Assembly: GCA_020796225.1 (NCBI GenBank)
Contig: CM036759.1
Location: 2,789,782 to 2,853,781, forward strand
DNA length: 64,000 nucleotides
From: Arion vulgaris
Taxonomy: Eukaryota; Mollusca; Gastropoda; Stylommatophora; Arionidae
Direction: 5' to 3'
The notes below the pieces were generated by a model that was not told the origin of the DNA, did not search any database, and worked only from the letters and a program-made list of their open reading frames with translations. Positions 9,771 to 20,151 of this stretch are shown piece by piece (the stretch's first letter is position 1; every line of letters starts with the position of its first letter). The translations under genes and the position numbers were made by a program.

Positions 9771-10945
9771 ATGTGGTGTAGTGGCTAGTGCTCTTGCTTG
9801 ACTTAACTTCGTAGACATAATATGATTAATTTGATCAAATTCTACAATAGAAGTAGATAGTGTAGTGGCTAGTGCTCTTGCTTGACTTAACTTCGTAGAC
9901 ATAATATGATTATTTTGATCAAATTCTACAATAGAAGTAGATAGTGTAGTGGCTAGTGCTCTTGCTTGACTTAACTTCGTAGACATAATATGATTAATTT
10001 GATCAAATTCTACAATAGAAGTAGATGGTGTAGTGGCTAGTGCTCTTGCTTGACTTAACTTCGTAGACATAATATGATTAATTTGATCAAATTCTACAAT
10101 AGAAGTAGATGGCGTAGTGGCTAGTGCTCTTGCTTGACTTAACTTCGTAGACATAATATGATTAATTTGATCAAATTCTACAATAGAAGTAGATGGTGTA
10201 GTGGCTAGTGCTCTTGCTTGACTTAACTTCGTAAACATAATATGATTAATTTGATCAAATTCTACAATAGAAGTAGATGGCGTAGTGGCTAGTGCTCTTG
10301 CTTGACTTAACTTCGTAGACATAATATGATTAATTTGATCAAATTCTACAATAGAAGTAGATGGTGTAGTGGCTAGTGCTCTTGCTTGACTTAACTTCGT
10401 AGACATAATATGATTAATTTGATCAAATTCTACAATAGAAGTAGATGGCGTAGTGGCTAGTGCTCTTGCTTGACTTAACTTCGTAGACATAATATGATTA
10501 ATTTGATCAAATTCTACAATAGAAGTAGATGGCGTAGTGGCTAGTGCTCTTGCTTGACTTAACTTCGTAGACATAATATGATTAATTTGATCAAATTCTA
10601 CAATAGAAGTAGATGGCGTAGTGGCTAGTGCTCTTGCTTGACTTAACTTCGTAGACATAATATGATTAATTTGATCAAATTCTACAATAGAAGTAGACGG
10701 TGTAGTGGCTAGTGCTCTTGCTTGACTTGACTTCGTAGACATAATATGATTAATTTGATCAAATTCTACAATAGAAGTAGATGGTGTAGTGGCTAGTGCT
10801 CTTGCTTGACTTAACTTCGTAGACATAATATGATTAATTTGATCAAATTCTACAATAGAAGTAGATGGTGTAGTGGCTAGTGCTCTTGCTTGACTTAACT
10901 TCGTAGACATAATATGATTAATTTGATCAAATTCTACAATAGATG
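9771..10945. repeat. 84-bp minisatellite, 14 copies
   Basis: Fourteen almost identical copies of an 84-bp unit. The period is 28 codons, so the minus strand is open for 411 codons, each unit reading TSIVEFDQINHIMSTKLSQ plus ARALATTPS. Differences between copies are a handful of single substitutions (D to N, S to F, P to L, L to S). The plus strand of each unit contains GTGTAGTGGCTAGTGCTC, which looks like a tRNA-type A box (TAGTGGTTAG class). The seed may therefore be a SINE head. No start context, splice sites or recognisable domain supports a gene. Confidence 0.93.
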
Positions 10946-11559
10946 TATGCAACGTTTCCGATCGTAACGGCTCTCAGTCCGACTCGGCCTTGGTTGGGTA
11001 CCAGTAACACAATAACACGTCCTGCATTACGTTGACCACATCTTGTGCTGCTGGTCAAAGAAAAATAGGGACCTAACACCGTATTGCTACATATACCTCA
11101 TTATATATAACACAGCAAAGATTTGTTAAAACTAAACCAAGCTGGCAACTCCCTAGTAATCAATGCCAGGAACAATTAACAGGGTCGTGTTAATCTCATT
11201 AGATTATATGACTGTCGGTTATAAATAATATCCCTGACGATATAACGAATAACATAATCCCCTACCACAATTCGTCTATTGTAGGCAAGGGAAAGGGGGG
11301 TGATAAGAAATAGTTATCGACGTCTGTCAGAGGTAACAGAAGTTAGCACGTCTATTTATAACTTGGATTAAGTCGTGGGCTTAACTTTCATACGTCTTTG
11401 TCACCCTGTATCAGCTACATGGAGGATACCACGGTAAGATCATGGGCATGCTTTCATTCTTAGTTTGTATGTACTTATGTATTTGATGTGTATATTTGCC
11501 GTTTGTATTTGATGATATTTGGAGACAGTACAATATCAGCCTATATTAATGGCCGTCCA
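10946..11559. other. No gene recognised
   Basis: About 610 bp with no array, no retroelement motif and no long open frame. Function unknown. Confidence 0.55.
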
Positions 11560-11895
11560 TCGCGAGCGTTGATGGCAACAGCATCAGGCGTTCGTTGAAG
11601 TATCTGTAAGGCGTGTGCGGCTGAGGAGGTGATTGTAGAGTCCATCCTGGAACACAAACTCCTACCACATGTGGGACATACATGATTAGGCGTTGGTTGA
11701 AGTATCTGTAACGCGTGTGCAGCGGAGGAGGTGATTGTAGAGTCCAATCCTGGAACACAAACTCCTACCACATGTGGGACATACGTGATCAGGCGTTGGT
11801 TGAAGTATCTGTAAGGCGTGTGCGGAGGAGGTGATTGTAGAGTTCAATCCCGGAACACAAACTCCTACCACATGGGAGACATGATCAGGATTGAA
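11560..11895 (-). repeat. 103-bp tandem repeat of a LINE zinc-finger-like tail
   Basis: Three copies of an approximately 103-bp unit starting near 11585, 11688 and 11791. On the minus strand it reads HVCPTCGRSLCSRIGLYNHL then a C/H residue. This is the CPxCGR-C.SRIGL..H motif found at the extreme C-terminus of several non-LTR retrotransposon polyproteins. Frame changes between copies show it is not translated as a unit. Confidence 0.8.
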
Positions 11896-11984
11896 CATGT
11901 GGATGAAGTGTGTTCAGAATTAGAATAGACACCAGAGAATATTGGATGAACCGATGGTCAATGGGGACGACTGGTTGCGTCATG

Positions 11985-12250
11985 TATGCAGAAATAAATA
12001 GACCAATTTCTAATGACAATATAAATTTACTACAGCGAAATGATCAATGCACTATCTGTCAGTTAAGAACAGGACATGTTGGACTGAATTACCACCTACA
12101 CAGAATAAACCCACCACACCTACCACACTGTAGAAAGTGCAGTCACTCATGTGAGACAGTACAGCATATCTTGCTTGAATGCCCGGACTACATAAAGCTA
12201 GACAAGAACTCCTCCCACCACACCCATCTGTTCATAATACCCTTTACACT
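11985..12250 (+). pseudogene. Non-LTR retrotransposon C-terminal Cys/His tail
   Basis: Open plus-strand stretch reading DQCTICQLRTGHVGLNYHL, then PPHLPHCRKCSHSCETVQHI and LLECPDY. This is the C..C / H-L-H / C..C...HIL.CP.Y pattern that follows the RNase H domain in RNase H-encoding LINEs. No reverse transcriptase or RNase H precedes it here. It runs straight into the 87-bp array, whose first unit continues the same frame. Confidence 0.8.
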
Positions 12251-12251
12251 A

Positions 12252-12765
12252 GTCTTCCACAATGACAGAACACATGCAGATTCTACAAATTGGCATTGGC
12301 TGCCCAAGAGTGAAATCTCGCAACCCTTGTTAGAAGAAGTCTTCCACAATGACAGAACACATGCAGATTCTACAAATTGGTATTGACTGCTCAAGAGTGA
12401 AATCTCGCAACCCTTGTTAGAAGAAGTCTTCCACAATGACAGAACACATGCAGATTCTACAAACTGGCATTGGCTGCCCAAGAGTGAAATCTCGCAACCC
12501 TTGTTAGAAGAAGTCTTCCACAATGAAAAACACATGCAGATTCTACAAATTGGCATTGGCTGCTCAAGAGTGAAATCTCGCAACCCTTGTTAGAAGAAGT
12601 CTTCCACAATGAGAGAACACATGCAGATTCTACAAATTGGCATTGGCTGCTCAAGTGAAATCTCAACCCTTGTTAGAAGTCTTCCTGACAGAACACATGC
12701 AGATTCTACAAATTGGCATTGGCTGCTCAAGAGTGAAATCTCGCAACCCTTGTTAGAAGAAAAAG
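12252..12765. repeat. 87-bp minisatellite downstream of the LINE tail
   Basis: About six copies of an 87-bp unit containing GTCTTCCACAATGACAGAAC; one copy near 12655-12700 is shortened by deletions. The first unit is in frame with the LINE tail (VFHNDRTHADSTNWHWL...), so the array grew from the end of the retroelement ORF. Confidence 0.92.
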
Positions 12766-13130
12766 AATATATGACATAGCTCTAGTTAATATTGTGATCA
12801 CAAAGTGGATACATCAGAGACAATGCACGATCTTATTTTCAGATGGAGTTGATGGATTGATTGATCTAATCCACTAGTCACAAATGTCAAAATCCTACAT
12901 AGTCCTAATAAACTGAAAATAGGATTGCGTGGAGCACATATGAAAGTCAAATAATGTAGAACTGCTTTAACTTCTGATGTCGGACAGTTCAGTTTGAATA
13001 ATGTTTAGTGAAATTTGTTCATCAGGAGAATATACATGAATAGGATGGAAACATATATTATTCAGAATCATCAAAAAATACCAGAAGATCAGATGTATTT
13101 ACCAATACTTATTAAGACAAATTACCACAG
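12766..13130. other. Probable LINE 3' remnant
   Basis: The sequence continues from the preceding LINE tail (ISLVNIVITKWIHQRQCTIL on the plus strand) and then fades. No array and no other feature. Confidence 0.45.
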
Positions 13131-13131
13131 C

Positions 13132-13650
13132 CTCAAGTACTTCCATCAAGATATACAGACTGTACACAGTCTCCACATCAAACTGTACTTCCACATCAAG
13201 ATCATACGTACTTCCACAGATATACAGCTCGTCCCACATCAAACTGTACTTCCATCAAGATATACAGACTGTACACAGGTCCCCACATCAAACTGTACTT
13301 CCATCAAGATATACAGACTGTACACAGGTCCAATCAAACTGTACTTCCATCAAGATATACAGACTGTACACAGGTCCAATCAAACTGTACTTCCATCAAG
13401 TATACAGACTGTACACAGGTCCCACATCAAACTGTACTTCCATCAAGGTATACAGACTGTACACAGGTCCCTACATCAAACTGTACTTCCATCAAGGTAT
13501 ACAGACTGTACACAGGTCCCCACATCAAACTGTACTTCCATCAAGTTATACAGACTGTACACAGGTCCCCACATCAAACTGTACTTCCATCAAGGTTTAC
13601 AGACTGTACACAGGTCCCCACATCAAACTGTACTTCCATCAAGTTATACA
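13132..13650. repeat. 49-bp minisatellite, block 1
   Basis: About 11 copies of a 49-bp unit containing TATACAGACTGTACACAGGT and CATCAAACTGTACTTC, several with short deletions. A near-palindromic core (ACAGACTGT) lies in each unit. Confidence 0.93.
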
Positions 13651-13654
13651 ACTG

Positions 13655-14590
13655 TACACGTTCAAACTAGTTTATGGTTAACATTGTTCAGTTCTGTACT
13701 TCATTTATGACTTGAAATGTTAATATTAAAATATTTATTTCAAATGACAAGTCCATATGATGCATTTGTATACAGACTGCACAGGTCCCACATCAAACTG
13801 TACTTCCATCAAGTATACAGACTGTACAAGGTCCCCACATCAAACTGTACTTCCATCAAGGTATAGACTGTACACGGTCCCCACATCAAACTGTACTTCC
13901 ATCAAGATATACAGACTGTACACAGGTCCCCATATCAAACTGTACTTCCATCAAGGTATACAGACTGTACACAGGTCCCCACATCAAACTGTACTTCCAT
14001 CAAGATATACAGACTGTACAGGTCCCCATCAAACTGTACTTCCATCAAGGTATACAGACTGTACACAGGTCCCCATATCAAACTGTACTTCCATCAAGGT
14101 ATACAGACTGTACACAGGTCCCCATATCAAACTGTACTTCCATCAAGGTATACAGACTTACACAGTCCCCATATCAAACTGTCTTCCATCAAGGTATACA
14201 GACTGTACACAGGTCCCCATCAAACTGTACTTCCATCAGGTATACAGACTGTACACAGGTCCCTACATCAAACTGTACTTCCATCAAGGTATACAGACTG
14301 TACACAGGTCCCCACATCAAACTGTACTTCCATCAAGGTATACAGACTGTACACAGTCCACATCAAACTGTACTTCCATCAAGGTTTACAGACTGTACAC
14401 AGGTCCCCACATCAAACTGTACTTCCAGCATTCTACGTGGAAGATACTTCATCTCCGTCGTGACTAGTTTTCTTCTGTCATTTGCAAATAGTTTGTTAAC
14501 ATTTGTTCAGTTTTTATTTATTTATGATCTTGAAATGTTAATATTAAAATATTTATTTCAAAATGACGAGACCATATGATGCATTTTATC
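13655..14590. repeat. Duplicated flank surrounding 49-bp block 2
   Basis: The stretch at about 13660-13770 (with CTTGAAATGTTAATATTAAA and CATATGATGCATTT) recurs at about 14463-14590, and the second 49-bp array lies between the two. An array plus its right flank appears to have been duplicated as a unit of roughly 0.8 kb. Confidence 0.8.
13765..14427. repeat. 49-bp minisatellite, block 2
   Basis: About 14 copies of the same 49-bp unit as block 1, many with short deletions. It ends in CAGCATTCTACGTGGAAGAT...GTCGTGACTAGTTTTC, one diverged copy of the unit that makes up the 57-bp array at 40042-40728. Confidence 0.93.
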
Positions 14591-14644
14591 ACAACTTTTA
14601 TCACAATATGGACCTAACTGTTTTCCTCTTTTATCTTTCACAAG

Positions 14645-14951
14645 AGAAAACTCACGGAAGAAGAAAAGTCCAAGCGGGCATATGGCAGCGATAAAGCTGA
14701 GTACGCAAAGATTGCAGAACATGTAATGGCTGAAAGAATCTTCAGTGGAACAATAGAGGGTCTTCGAGAGAGATTGAAAATGCTGGAATACATGCGTACA
14801 GATTGTATGGATATGGTAGTGCAATGGAGAAAAGGCGGAAGATATGTTGCAAGCAAGAAGAAGAAAAGATGTGGACATTGTGATAGCTCTAATTATTTCG
14901 GCTGTGCTTTGTTTTGGCTTCTGCTGGCTGATTAAAGCCTTTATCTGGTAG
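14645..14951 (+). CDS. Candidate terminal exon: helical segment plus C-terminal membrane tail
   Basis: A pyrimidine-rich stretch ending CACAAG (14639-14644) precedes a non-repetitive open frame that starts in phase 0: RKLTEEEKSKRAYGSDKAEY, then IAEHVMAERIFSGTIEGL and RERLKMLEYMRTDCMDMVVQ. It is charged and heptad-like, so probably helical. In that frame translation reaches a stop at 14933-14935. A shift of one base within the AAGAAGAAGAAAAG run (14855-14868) instead gives RKDVDIVIALIISAVL then CFGFCWLIKAFIW and a stop at 14949-14951, a convincing single membrane helix at the C-terminus. The shift could be a consensus error or a true break. If the tail frame is right, the product is a tail-anchored coiled-coil membrane protein. 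I do not recognise the family. It may pair with the exon at 7550-7725. Confidence 0.55.
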
Positions 14952-15823
14952 TTTATAGATTGAACTTTTACAAATTAATCACATACCTGCCAGATAAGTT
15001 GACACCTATCTACAGAAACCATTTTTATTTTCTCTCTGGACAATTTGTTTATTCTTTTCAACACTATTTGACAGCAGACTATTTGGTCTTGACTTTGCCG
15101 ACGACGTGGCCATATTGAATTCAACCATACAAGGAACTCACAAACTAACGAGCAAACTTTACACACTTACAGATCAGGTTGGTCTCCAGATTAATTCTGC
15201 CAAGATCAAAATTATGGACTTCACAAACTCAACTGACAACATCGTAATAAATGGCCAAACACTGGAGAAAGTTAAACATTTTACATATTTGGGGAGTAAA
15301 GTGTCAAACAACGGAGACACGATGAAAGATAAAAACTCTCGTATTGCTATAGCAGCTAATGCCTTCACTAAGTTAACAAATGTCTGGCAATCTCAAGACC
15401 TTAGTATATGTACAAAAGTTAATTGTTTAGGTCCTGTGTGACTCCTGTACTGACCTACGGTTGTGAAAGTTGGAAATCAACAAAGAAAATTGATAAGAAA
15501 CTGGACAGCTTTGAGCATAAATGTCTCCGATAATTACTAAAAGTAAAATGGAGTGATTTCGTTTCGAACAACGCAATGAGAGATAGAACACACCAACAAC
15601 CTGTATCAAATATTATAAGGAAACGAAGGTGGAAATATTTAGGTCATGTTCTTAGATCAGACAAAAGAGACTAAATCAATAAGCCCTTATGTGGTCACCA
15701 GTTGGGAAAAGAAAACGTGAAAGACCAAAGACCACTCTTCGAAGAACCATCCAACAAGAAAGTAAACTATTGGGATGTAAAACCTAAGATCTCCAACTGC
15801 TAGCAACGAACTAACATCACATG

Positions 15824-17014
15824 CAGAGCCGAATTAGCCTAGTAGCAGAAGTAGCAAATGCTACGGGCCCCGCGCTTCTAGGGGCCCCGCGCCTATGTGA
15901 CAGATGAAAATGGAAAAAATACCAGATGTTATATCAAAAACACCAAGCTGTCTGAATTTTTAAATGTCGTGTGTGATGGTGCTGAATCCAACGAAATCGA
16001 AGCAGAAAATACAGAAGACGTGTCCCACTGTGTAGTAGATGAAGGCAGTGCTATAGAAGAATCATCATTACCAATACTGCCATTAAGATCAGCAACTCTT
16101 CACGATTTAGCCACATTTTCACAAGACAAACTGAAATCGAATGTACAGCAAGTCCTCCCAATTTAGCCATATCATCTTCAAGCCAAAGAGAGGCAGAAAG
16201 CACAGCACATGCTTCTAATGTAGAAACATCATCTACAAGCCAAAAACACAACGAAAGTAAAATGTACTCCAACGATATTGGTTAATGGCCAAACAACTTC
16301 AAACAATCCACGATTTTGTTGAAAGTCGTTTTTCACATACACACATACACCAACAAATAAAACTCACGTGAGAGATTGGTTGTGTTATACAGAAACTAAA
16401 GGACAACTGTTCTGTTTTGTTTGAAAAGTTATTGATTTAGGCTGTACCATAGAGTGACTGGTGTATTTGGAATACTCCGGCAGTTAAAATCTAATACAGA
16501 GGAAGAGATCTTGAAAAGAACTCCAAATATTGTCAGCTCTTACCAAGAGGATTTGGAAGAAAGCCTAGGCGACGAACTTATGCAGTTCACTGAACTTCTT
16601 AAAATTAATGTAGCTGCTGCTATTAACAACGAAAAACATGAGGCTCTTGAACTGCAATTTTATAATGGAAAATTTATTAGAGTCGTGTTTCCCAAATGTA
16701 GAAATAGTCTTACGAATTTACTTGTTTTTAATTATTACTAACTGCAGCGGAGAACGTTCTTTTTCAACATTAAAGCGTATAAAAAGTGAGTTAAGGAACA
16801 TGATGGGACAAGATCGTCTAAATAACCTCATCTTAATGAACATTGAATGTAATTTACTTAGAGAAATTGATTTGTCTAGTATTATCTCTAAATTTGCTCA
16901 CATTAAATCAAGAAAAGTTTATTTGTAAAAGTTGTTTTATTTTATCATCATACAAAACGTAGGGCCCCGCGCTAAAATTTGCTACGGGCCCCGCGCTAGC
17001 CTAATCCGGCACTG
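15824..17014 (+). mobile_element. Decayed hAT-superfamily transposon with 8-bp TSD
   Basis: A 1191-bp element bounded by ATCACATG on both sides (15816-15823 and 17015-17022), the 8-bp duplication diagnostic of hAT. Terminal inverted repeats: the left end is CAGAGCCGAATTAGCCTAG and the right end, complemented, is CAGTGCCGGATTAGGCTAG. Just inside each end are two copies of GGGCCCCGCGC, probable transposase-binding subterminal repeats. The interior holds transposase remnants, including the hAT C-terminal dimerisation region. Most of the catalytic region is deleted, so this is an internally deleted, non-autonomous copy. It inserted into the 3' end of a LINE. Confidence 0.95.
15897..16928 (+). pseudogene. 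hAT transposase remnant
   Basis: Broken open stretches inside the hAT element. The first (15897-16166) reads TDENGKNTRCYIKNTKLSEF and is an N-terminal, acidic linker-like part. A middle part (16454-16741) reads TGVFGILRQLKSNTEEEILK. The last (16638-16928) contains NCSGERSFSTLKRIKSELRN then MMGQDRLNNLILMNIE, the conserved Dimer_Tnp_hAT block (ERSFSxLK..K..LR..M.Q.RL..L..L.IE). The middle and last parts overlap in different frames near 16700, so at least one frameshift separates them. The BED zinc finger and the catalytic DDE core are not recognisable. Confidence 0.9.
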
Positions 17015-17085
17015 ATCACATGGAGATCTAAAACCTCTGTCCCTATGTGCCGTTTTTTGCACTAACGGAACTAACTAACTTTTCA

Positions 17086-17539
17086 ACACTAATGTAAAAA
17101 TCTGTGATGATTTATCTTAAGAAAAATGGCATTTGATCACGAATATTACATCGATCCACCAATAGATGTCTTCGTTGCATATACGGTACCAGATTGTCAG
17201 ATCTGATAGCGAATATATACACAAATTTAGTACATCAACTAGTACAGTTGGAAATGAAAGGAGAAAATGACGATGGATTAACAAACTCGCAGTATAACTA
17301 GACAAGCATTTGACTGATACCCACATGAAACAGAAAGATCGGAAGACAAAAGAATACCTGACGAATAACAGCAGAAAATTAGAAAAGAAGGGAAGAAACA
17401 CGTATGCTTCGCTAAAGAAGGCAACCCTCAATATATAATACGGTGGACAGTGAGTGGCAGCAGCTAAAGATGTATGTGAAAGCAAGAAGGTTTAGTAGAA
17501 ATAGTGGTTCTAGAATTGTTTTAATTATTTTTATTTGTG
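17086..17539. other. No gene recognised; possible LINE remnant
   Basis: No array and no splice-supported open frame. Lysine/arginine-rich plus-strand reading around 17280-17400 suggests degraded LINE coding sequence, but I cannot show it. Confidence 0.4.
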
Positions 17540-17720
17540 GCGGCTCATGGTGGATTGATGGAGTTACAGACATCTTAAAACTCACAATACCACACCATAT
17601 CAAGCGACCGAGCGTGCACTATCTCGGAAACCGATCATCAGTTAAACCTGCTACGCCTAACGGCAAAAAAGCAGAGAAGGACAAAAGAAGAAAGAAAGAA
17701 TGGATGTATAGATGAAAGAT
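17540..17720 (+). pseudogene. LINE C-terminal tail fragment
   Basis: Plus strand reads WWIDGVTDILKLTIPHH then an R/S-rich end, the same tail as the minus-strand fragment at 43385-43665 (RPRKRWVDGVTDILKL...). It is followed by GCTACGCCTAACGGCAAAAA. A second short copy of that end piece recurs at about 17878-17930. Confidence 0.75.
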
Positions 17721-17984
17721 GGATGTTTTCGACAACATCTTAAGAGGCAGGAGCTGGTCTGACCTGACATCGAGCCCAAATGTGCAACTCAGTTGCTAAG
17801 CAATCAAAATGGTTCAGCAAGCAAAGACAAGGTATTAAATCAAGAATAGCAAGAAATCATGATGGTTAACAATTTGTGCTACGCCTAGCGGCAAAAAAGC
17901 AGAGAAGGACAAAAAGAAAGAAATAAGAACAATTTGTAAGTTGTGATTAGAGATGACATTTTGAAAGCTCTCATAGAATGTCAC

Positions 17985-18220
17985 TGCAGATTTACATCTA
18001 AATCAATTCACATGAACTGCTAGGTTATAAGAACTTGGATTGAAGATTGAAGTGGTCAGAAGAGAACAGAGAACAGTCAAATGAGTAGTATTATCAATCA
18101 ACATCGAACTGGTACGATCAGTCGCTGCTGGACGCTGTTGGAGATATTCTGAAGGAGATCGGATCACATATGGACATGTCCGGATTGCAATGAAGATATT
18201 CCAAACTGAAACTGAGAGTG
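17985..18220 (+). pseudogene. RNase H-type LINE tail fragment
   Basis: Frameshifted plus-strand copy of the tail seen more cleanly at 23760-23872 and 43075-43195: INQHRTGTIS.., LLEIF then HMDMSGLQ. It contains AATCAACATCGAACTGGTAC and GGACGCTGTTGGAGATATT. Only the last part of the element is present. Confidence 0.75.
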
Positions 18221-18905
18221 ATGTTCTACAATGGACATATTACATGATGAAGAATGTGTGTATGTTGTATGTATGGAAGACGGAGACTAGTCGTAACAGT
18301 ATGTGGCAGTCATGCCCCAACGATCACAAACTTTGTAGGACTTATGGTGATGATACATGAATGAGTTTCTCTTCTTCCGTTGCAAACATTTTCCTATTTT
18401 GTTCTGAAGTCAATCAACATTTTGTATTAATGTCATTTATCTATACACGTTAGTCTGTTTCTTGATTCTCAGATAGTGTTTCGAAGCTGTGCTATAAATA
18501 TTCAACTATTGCGGTTGTTATGTATTGTTCTCAGGTCTTCATCAAGAAACAACAAATTAAATGGTTCGGTCACATAAGCAAATTACCAACGGACAGTGCG
18601 TCTCAAATACACCGTTTGTGAGTACGGATTTTCTGCAGGTGTCAACCTGATTTAACATGAAACAATAAATTCATTGAATGACAGGATCATTGTCATTGCA
18701 CTTTGGTGAGTAACCATGTATGCTCCGATCTCTTTCTTACGCAGGAAGTTCTCAACGGCAGTGCACGAACTCCGTAGCACCGGCAAGGGTCCCGAATTTA
18801 AACAATATATTATATGATATAGATGTTTTGTAGCGGAATCAAATGAGGCAGCATAATAATTGTTCTAATAAATTTAATCTAAAGTTGAATTACGTCAATC
18901 AATTC
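18221..18905. other. Mostly unassigned, with a LINE scrap and a dispersed repeat
   Basis: About 18540-18620 on the plus strand reads FIKKQQIKWFGHISKLP, a LINE tail motif (WFGH...). About 18745-18800 shares TTACGCAGGAAG, CTCCGTAGCACCGGC and the following bases with 30277-30340, so both are copies of an interspersed repeat. The remainder is AT-rich and without features. Confidence 0.5.
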
Positions 18906-18909
18906 TTTA

Positions 18910-19165
18910 TTCTTAATGTTGTATGTAAGTTGTTCTTAAGACTGTTGTGTCATATGTTCATGTTGTATATAAGCTGTTCTTAAGACTGTTGTGTCATATG
19001 TTCATGTTGTATTAAGCTGTTCTTAAGCTGTTATGTCATATGTTCATATTGTATCTAGCTGTTCTTAAGACTGTTATGTGATATGTTCATTTGTATCTAC
19101 GCTATTCTTAAGGCTGTTATGTGACATCACGTTTCATGTTGTATTTTAAGTTTGTTCTTATAGCT
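18910..19165. repeat. ~55-bp degenerate tandem repeat
   Basis: About five diverged copies of a unit containing AAGCTGTTCTTAAGACTGTT and GTCATATGTTCATG. Confidence 0.85.
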
Positions 19166-19205
19166 GTTATCTTATATAATGTATGTATGTGATGTCTTTT
19201 ATTAA

Positions 19206-20147
19206 CTCTTACAATGCGCATACTGAAGCCACCTTTTTACGCACTGTTTTGAGGAACAAATTTTAAGACGAAGAACGTCCTTACACAATTTGTTATAACT
19301 TTTTTACATTCAACAGCAGAGATAAACTGCATTCACCAAAATGTGAATTATAATCTATTACAAACAACATTGAGATAAACTGCATTCACCAAAATGTGCG
19401 CAATTGAATGATCTATTACAAACAACCACTTACTGTATTTGAATTTTAAAAGTCCACTTAAAGCATTAAATGTATTTAGAAAATGAAAAAATAATAATTA
19501 CAGATTTTGAGGAAAGATATGAACTTGCCAACATCTGTAAGCTTTCCAGTGATCCAAAGCTAAATAAAACTACATTAGTTCCTTAGAATATCCATTTCTA
19601 CACAAAATATTCAAATTTCATGCTTTTCTGTTCAAAGAATTTGATTATATGACGATTTGACATATCTGGCTCCTGCTTTGAAGACACGCCCCTTCTTCAT
19701 TAGCAATACTGCTAATTTTATTTAAATTGCCAGAATATCTAATATAAAATCCGATTCCAAATCGTCACTAACTACTGTCTGTTACTGTCCTCACTAGATT
19801 CACCATTATTATAATTGTTAATTCATGAATAAATAAGTTGTAAGGCTTGAACTGCAGACAGTCGATGTTGACGATCATTACTAACCATTATTTCAAACAG
19901 TTTTCTTATTTACACTTACAAAATGATTAATTAAAATTTTAAAATATCACTTCTAACACGGTAAACAATGTTTTGGAGCGAACGGAAATAGAAAGGAACA
20001 GGAAACGACTTTTACAATGTGTATATGCAAAAATAGTCCTCTACGATATATTAACAACTGATTAGAACCATATTGTTTGTGAAGTGGCTTTGCGTAAAAT
20101 GGGAACTAACTTTATGGTCCGTCAGGTGGCGTTTCGTATTCTAAGAG
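19206..20147. mobile_element. Candidate piggyBac-like MITE at TTAA
   Basis: A 942-bp segment flanked by TTAA on both sides (19202-19205 and 20148-20151). Its ends are related inverted repeats: the left end starts CTCTTACAATGCGCA and the right end, complemented, starts CTCTTAGAATACGAAA. Both share GCCACC a little further in. TTAA flanks are characteristic of piggyBac. There is no transposase ORF. The right boundary is also the start of the 30-bp array, whose units each contain TTAA, so the flank could be coincidental. Confidence 0.55.
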
Positions 20148-20151
20148 TTAA

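Larger units (their letters stand above)
15065..17085 (+). mobile_element. Non-LTR retrotransposon RT fragment (split by a hAT element)
   Basis: Plus strand from about 15065 reads LDFADDVAILNSTIQGT (the reverse-transcriptase catalytic motif FADD), VGLQINSAKIKIMDF, NGQTLEKVKHFTYLGSKVSN, then TPVLTYGCESWKSTKKID and RKRRWKYLGHVLRSDKR. These are the palm/thumb and C-terminal segments of a LINE reverse transcriptase, with several stops and frameshifts. The hAT transposon at 15824-17014 splits the extreme 3' end; LINE sequence resumes at 17015 and finishes near 17085 with TTGCACTAACGGAACTAACT. The 5' portion is missing. Defective. Confidence 0.85.

Noticed and set aside
9717..10952. 411-codon open frame on the minus strand
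   Set aside because: It is an 84-bp array (a multiple of three) of near-identical units with no recognisable domain, start context or splice support. I treat it as a repeat.
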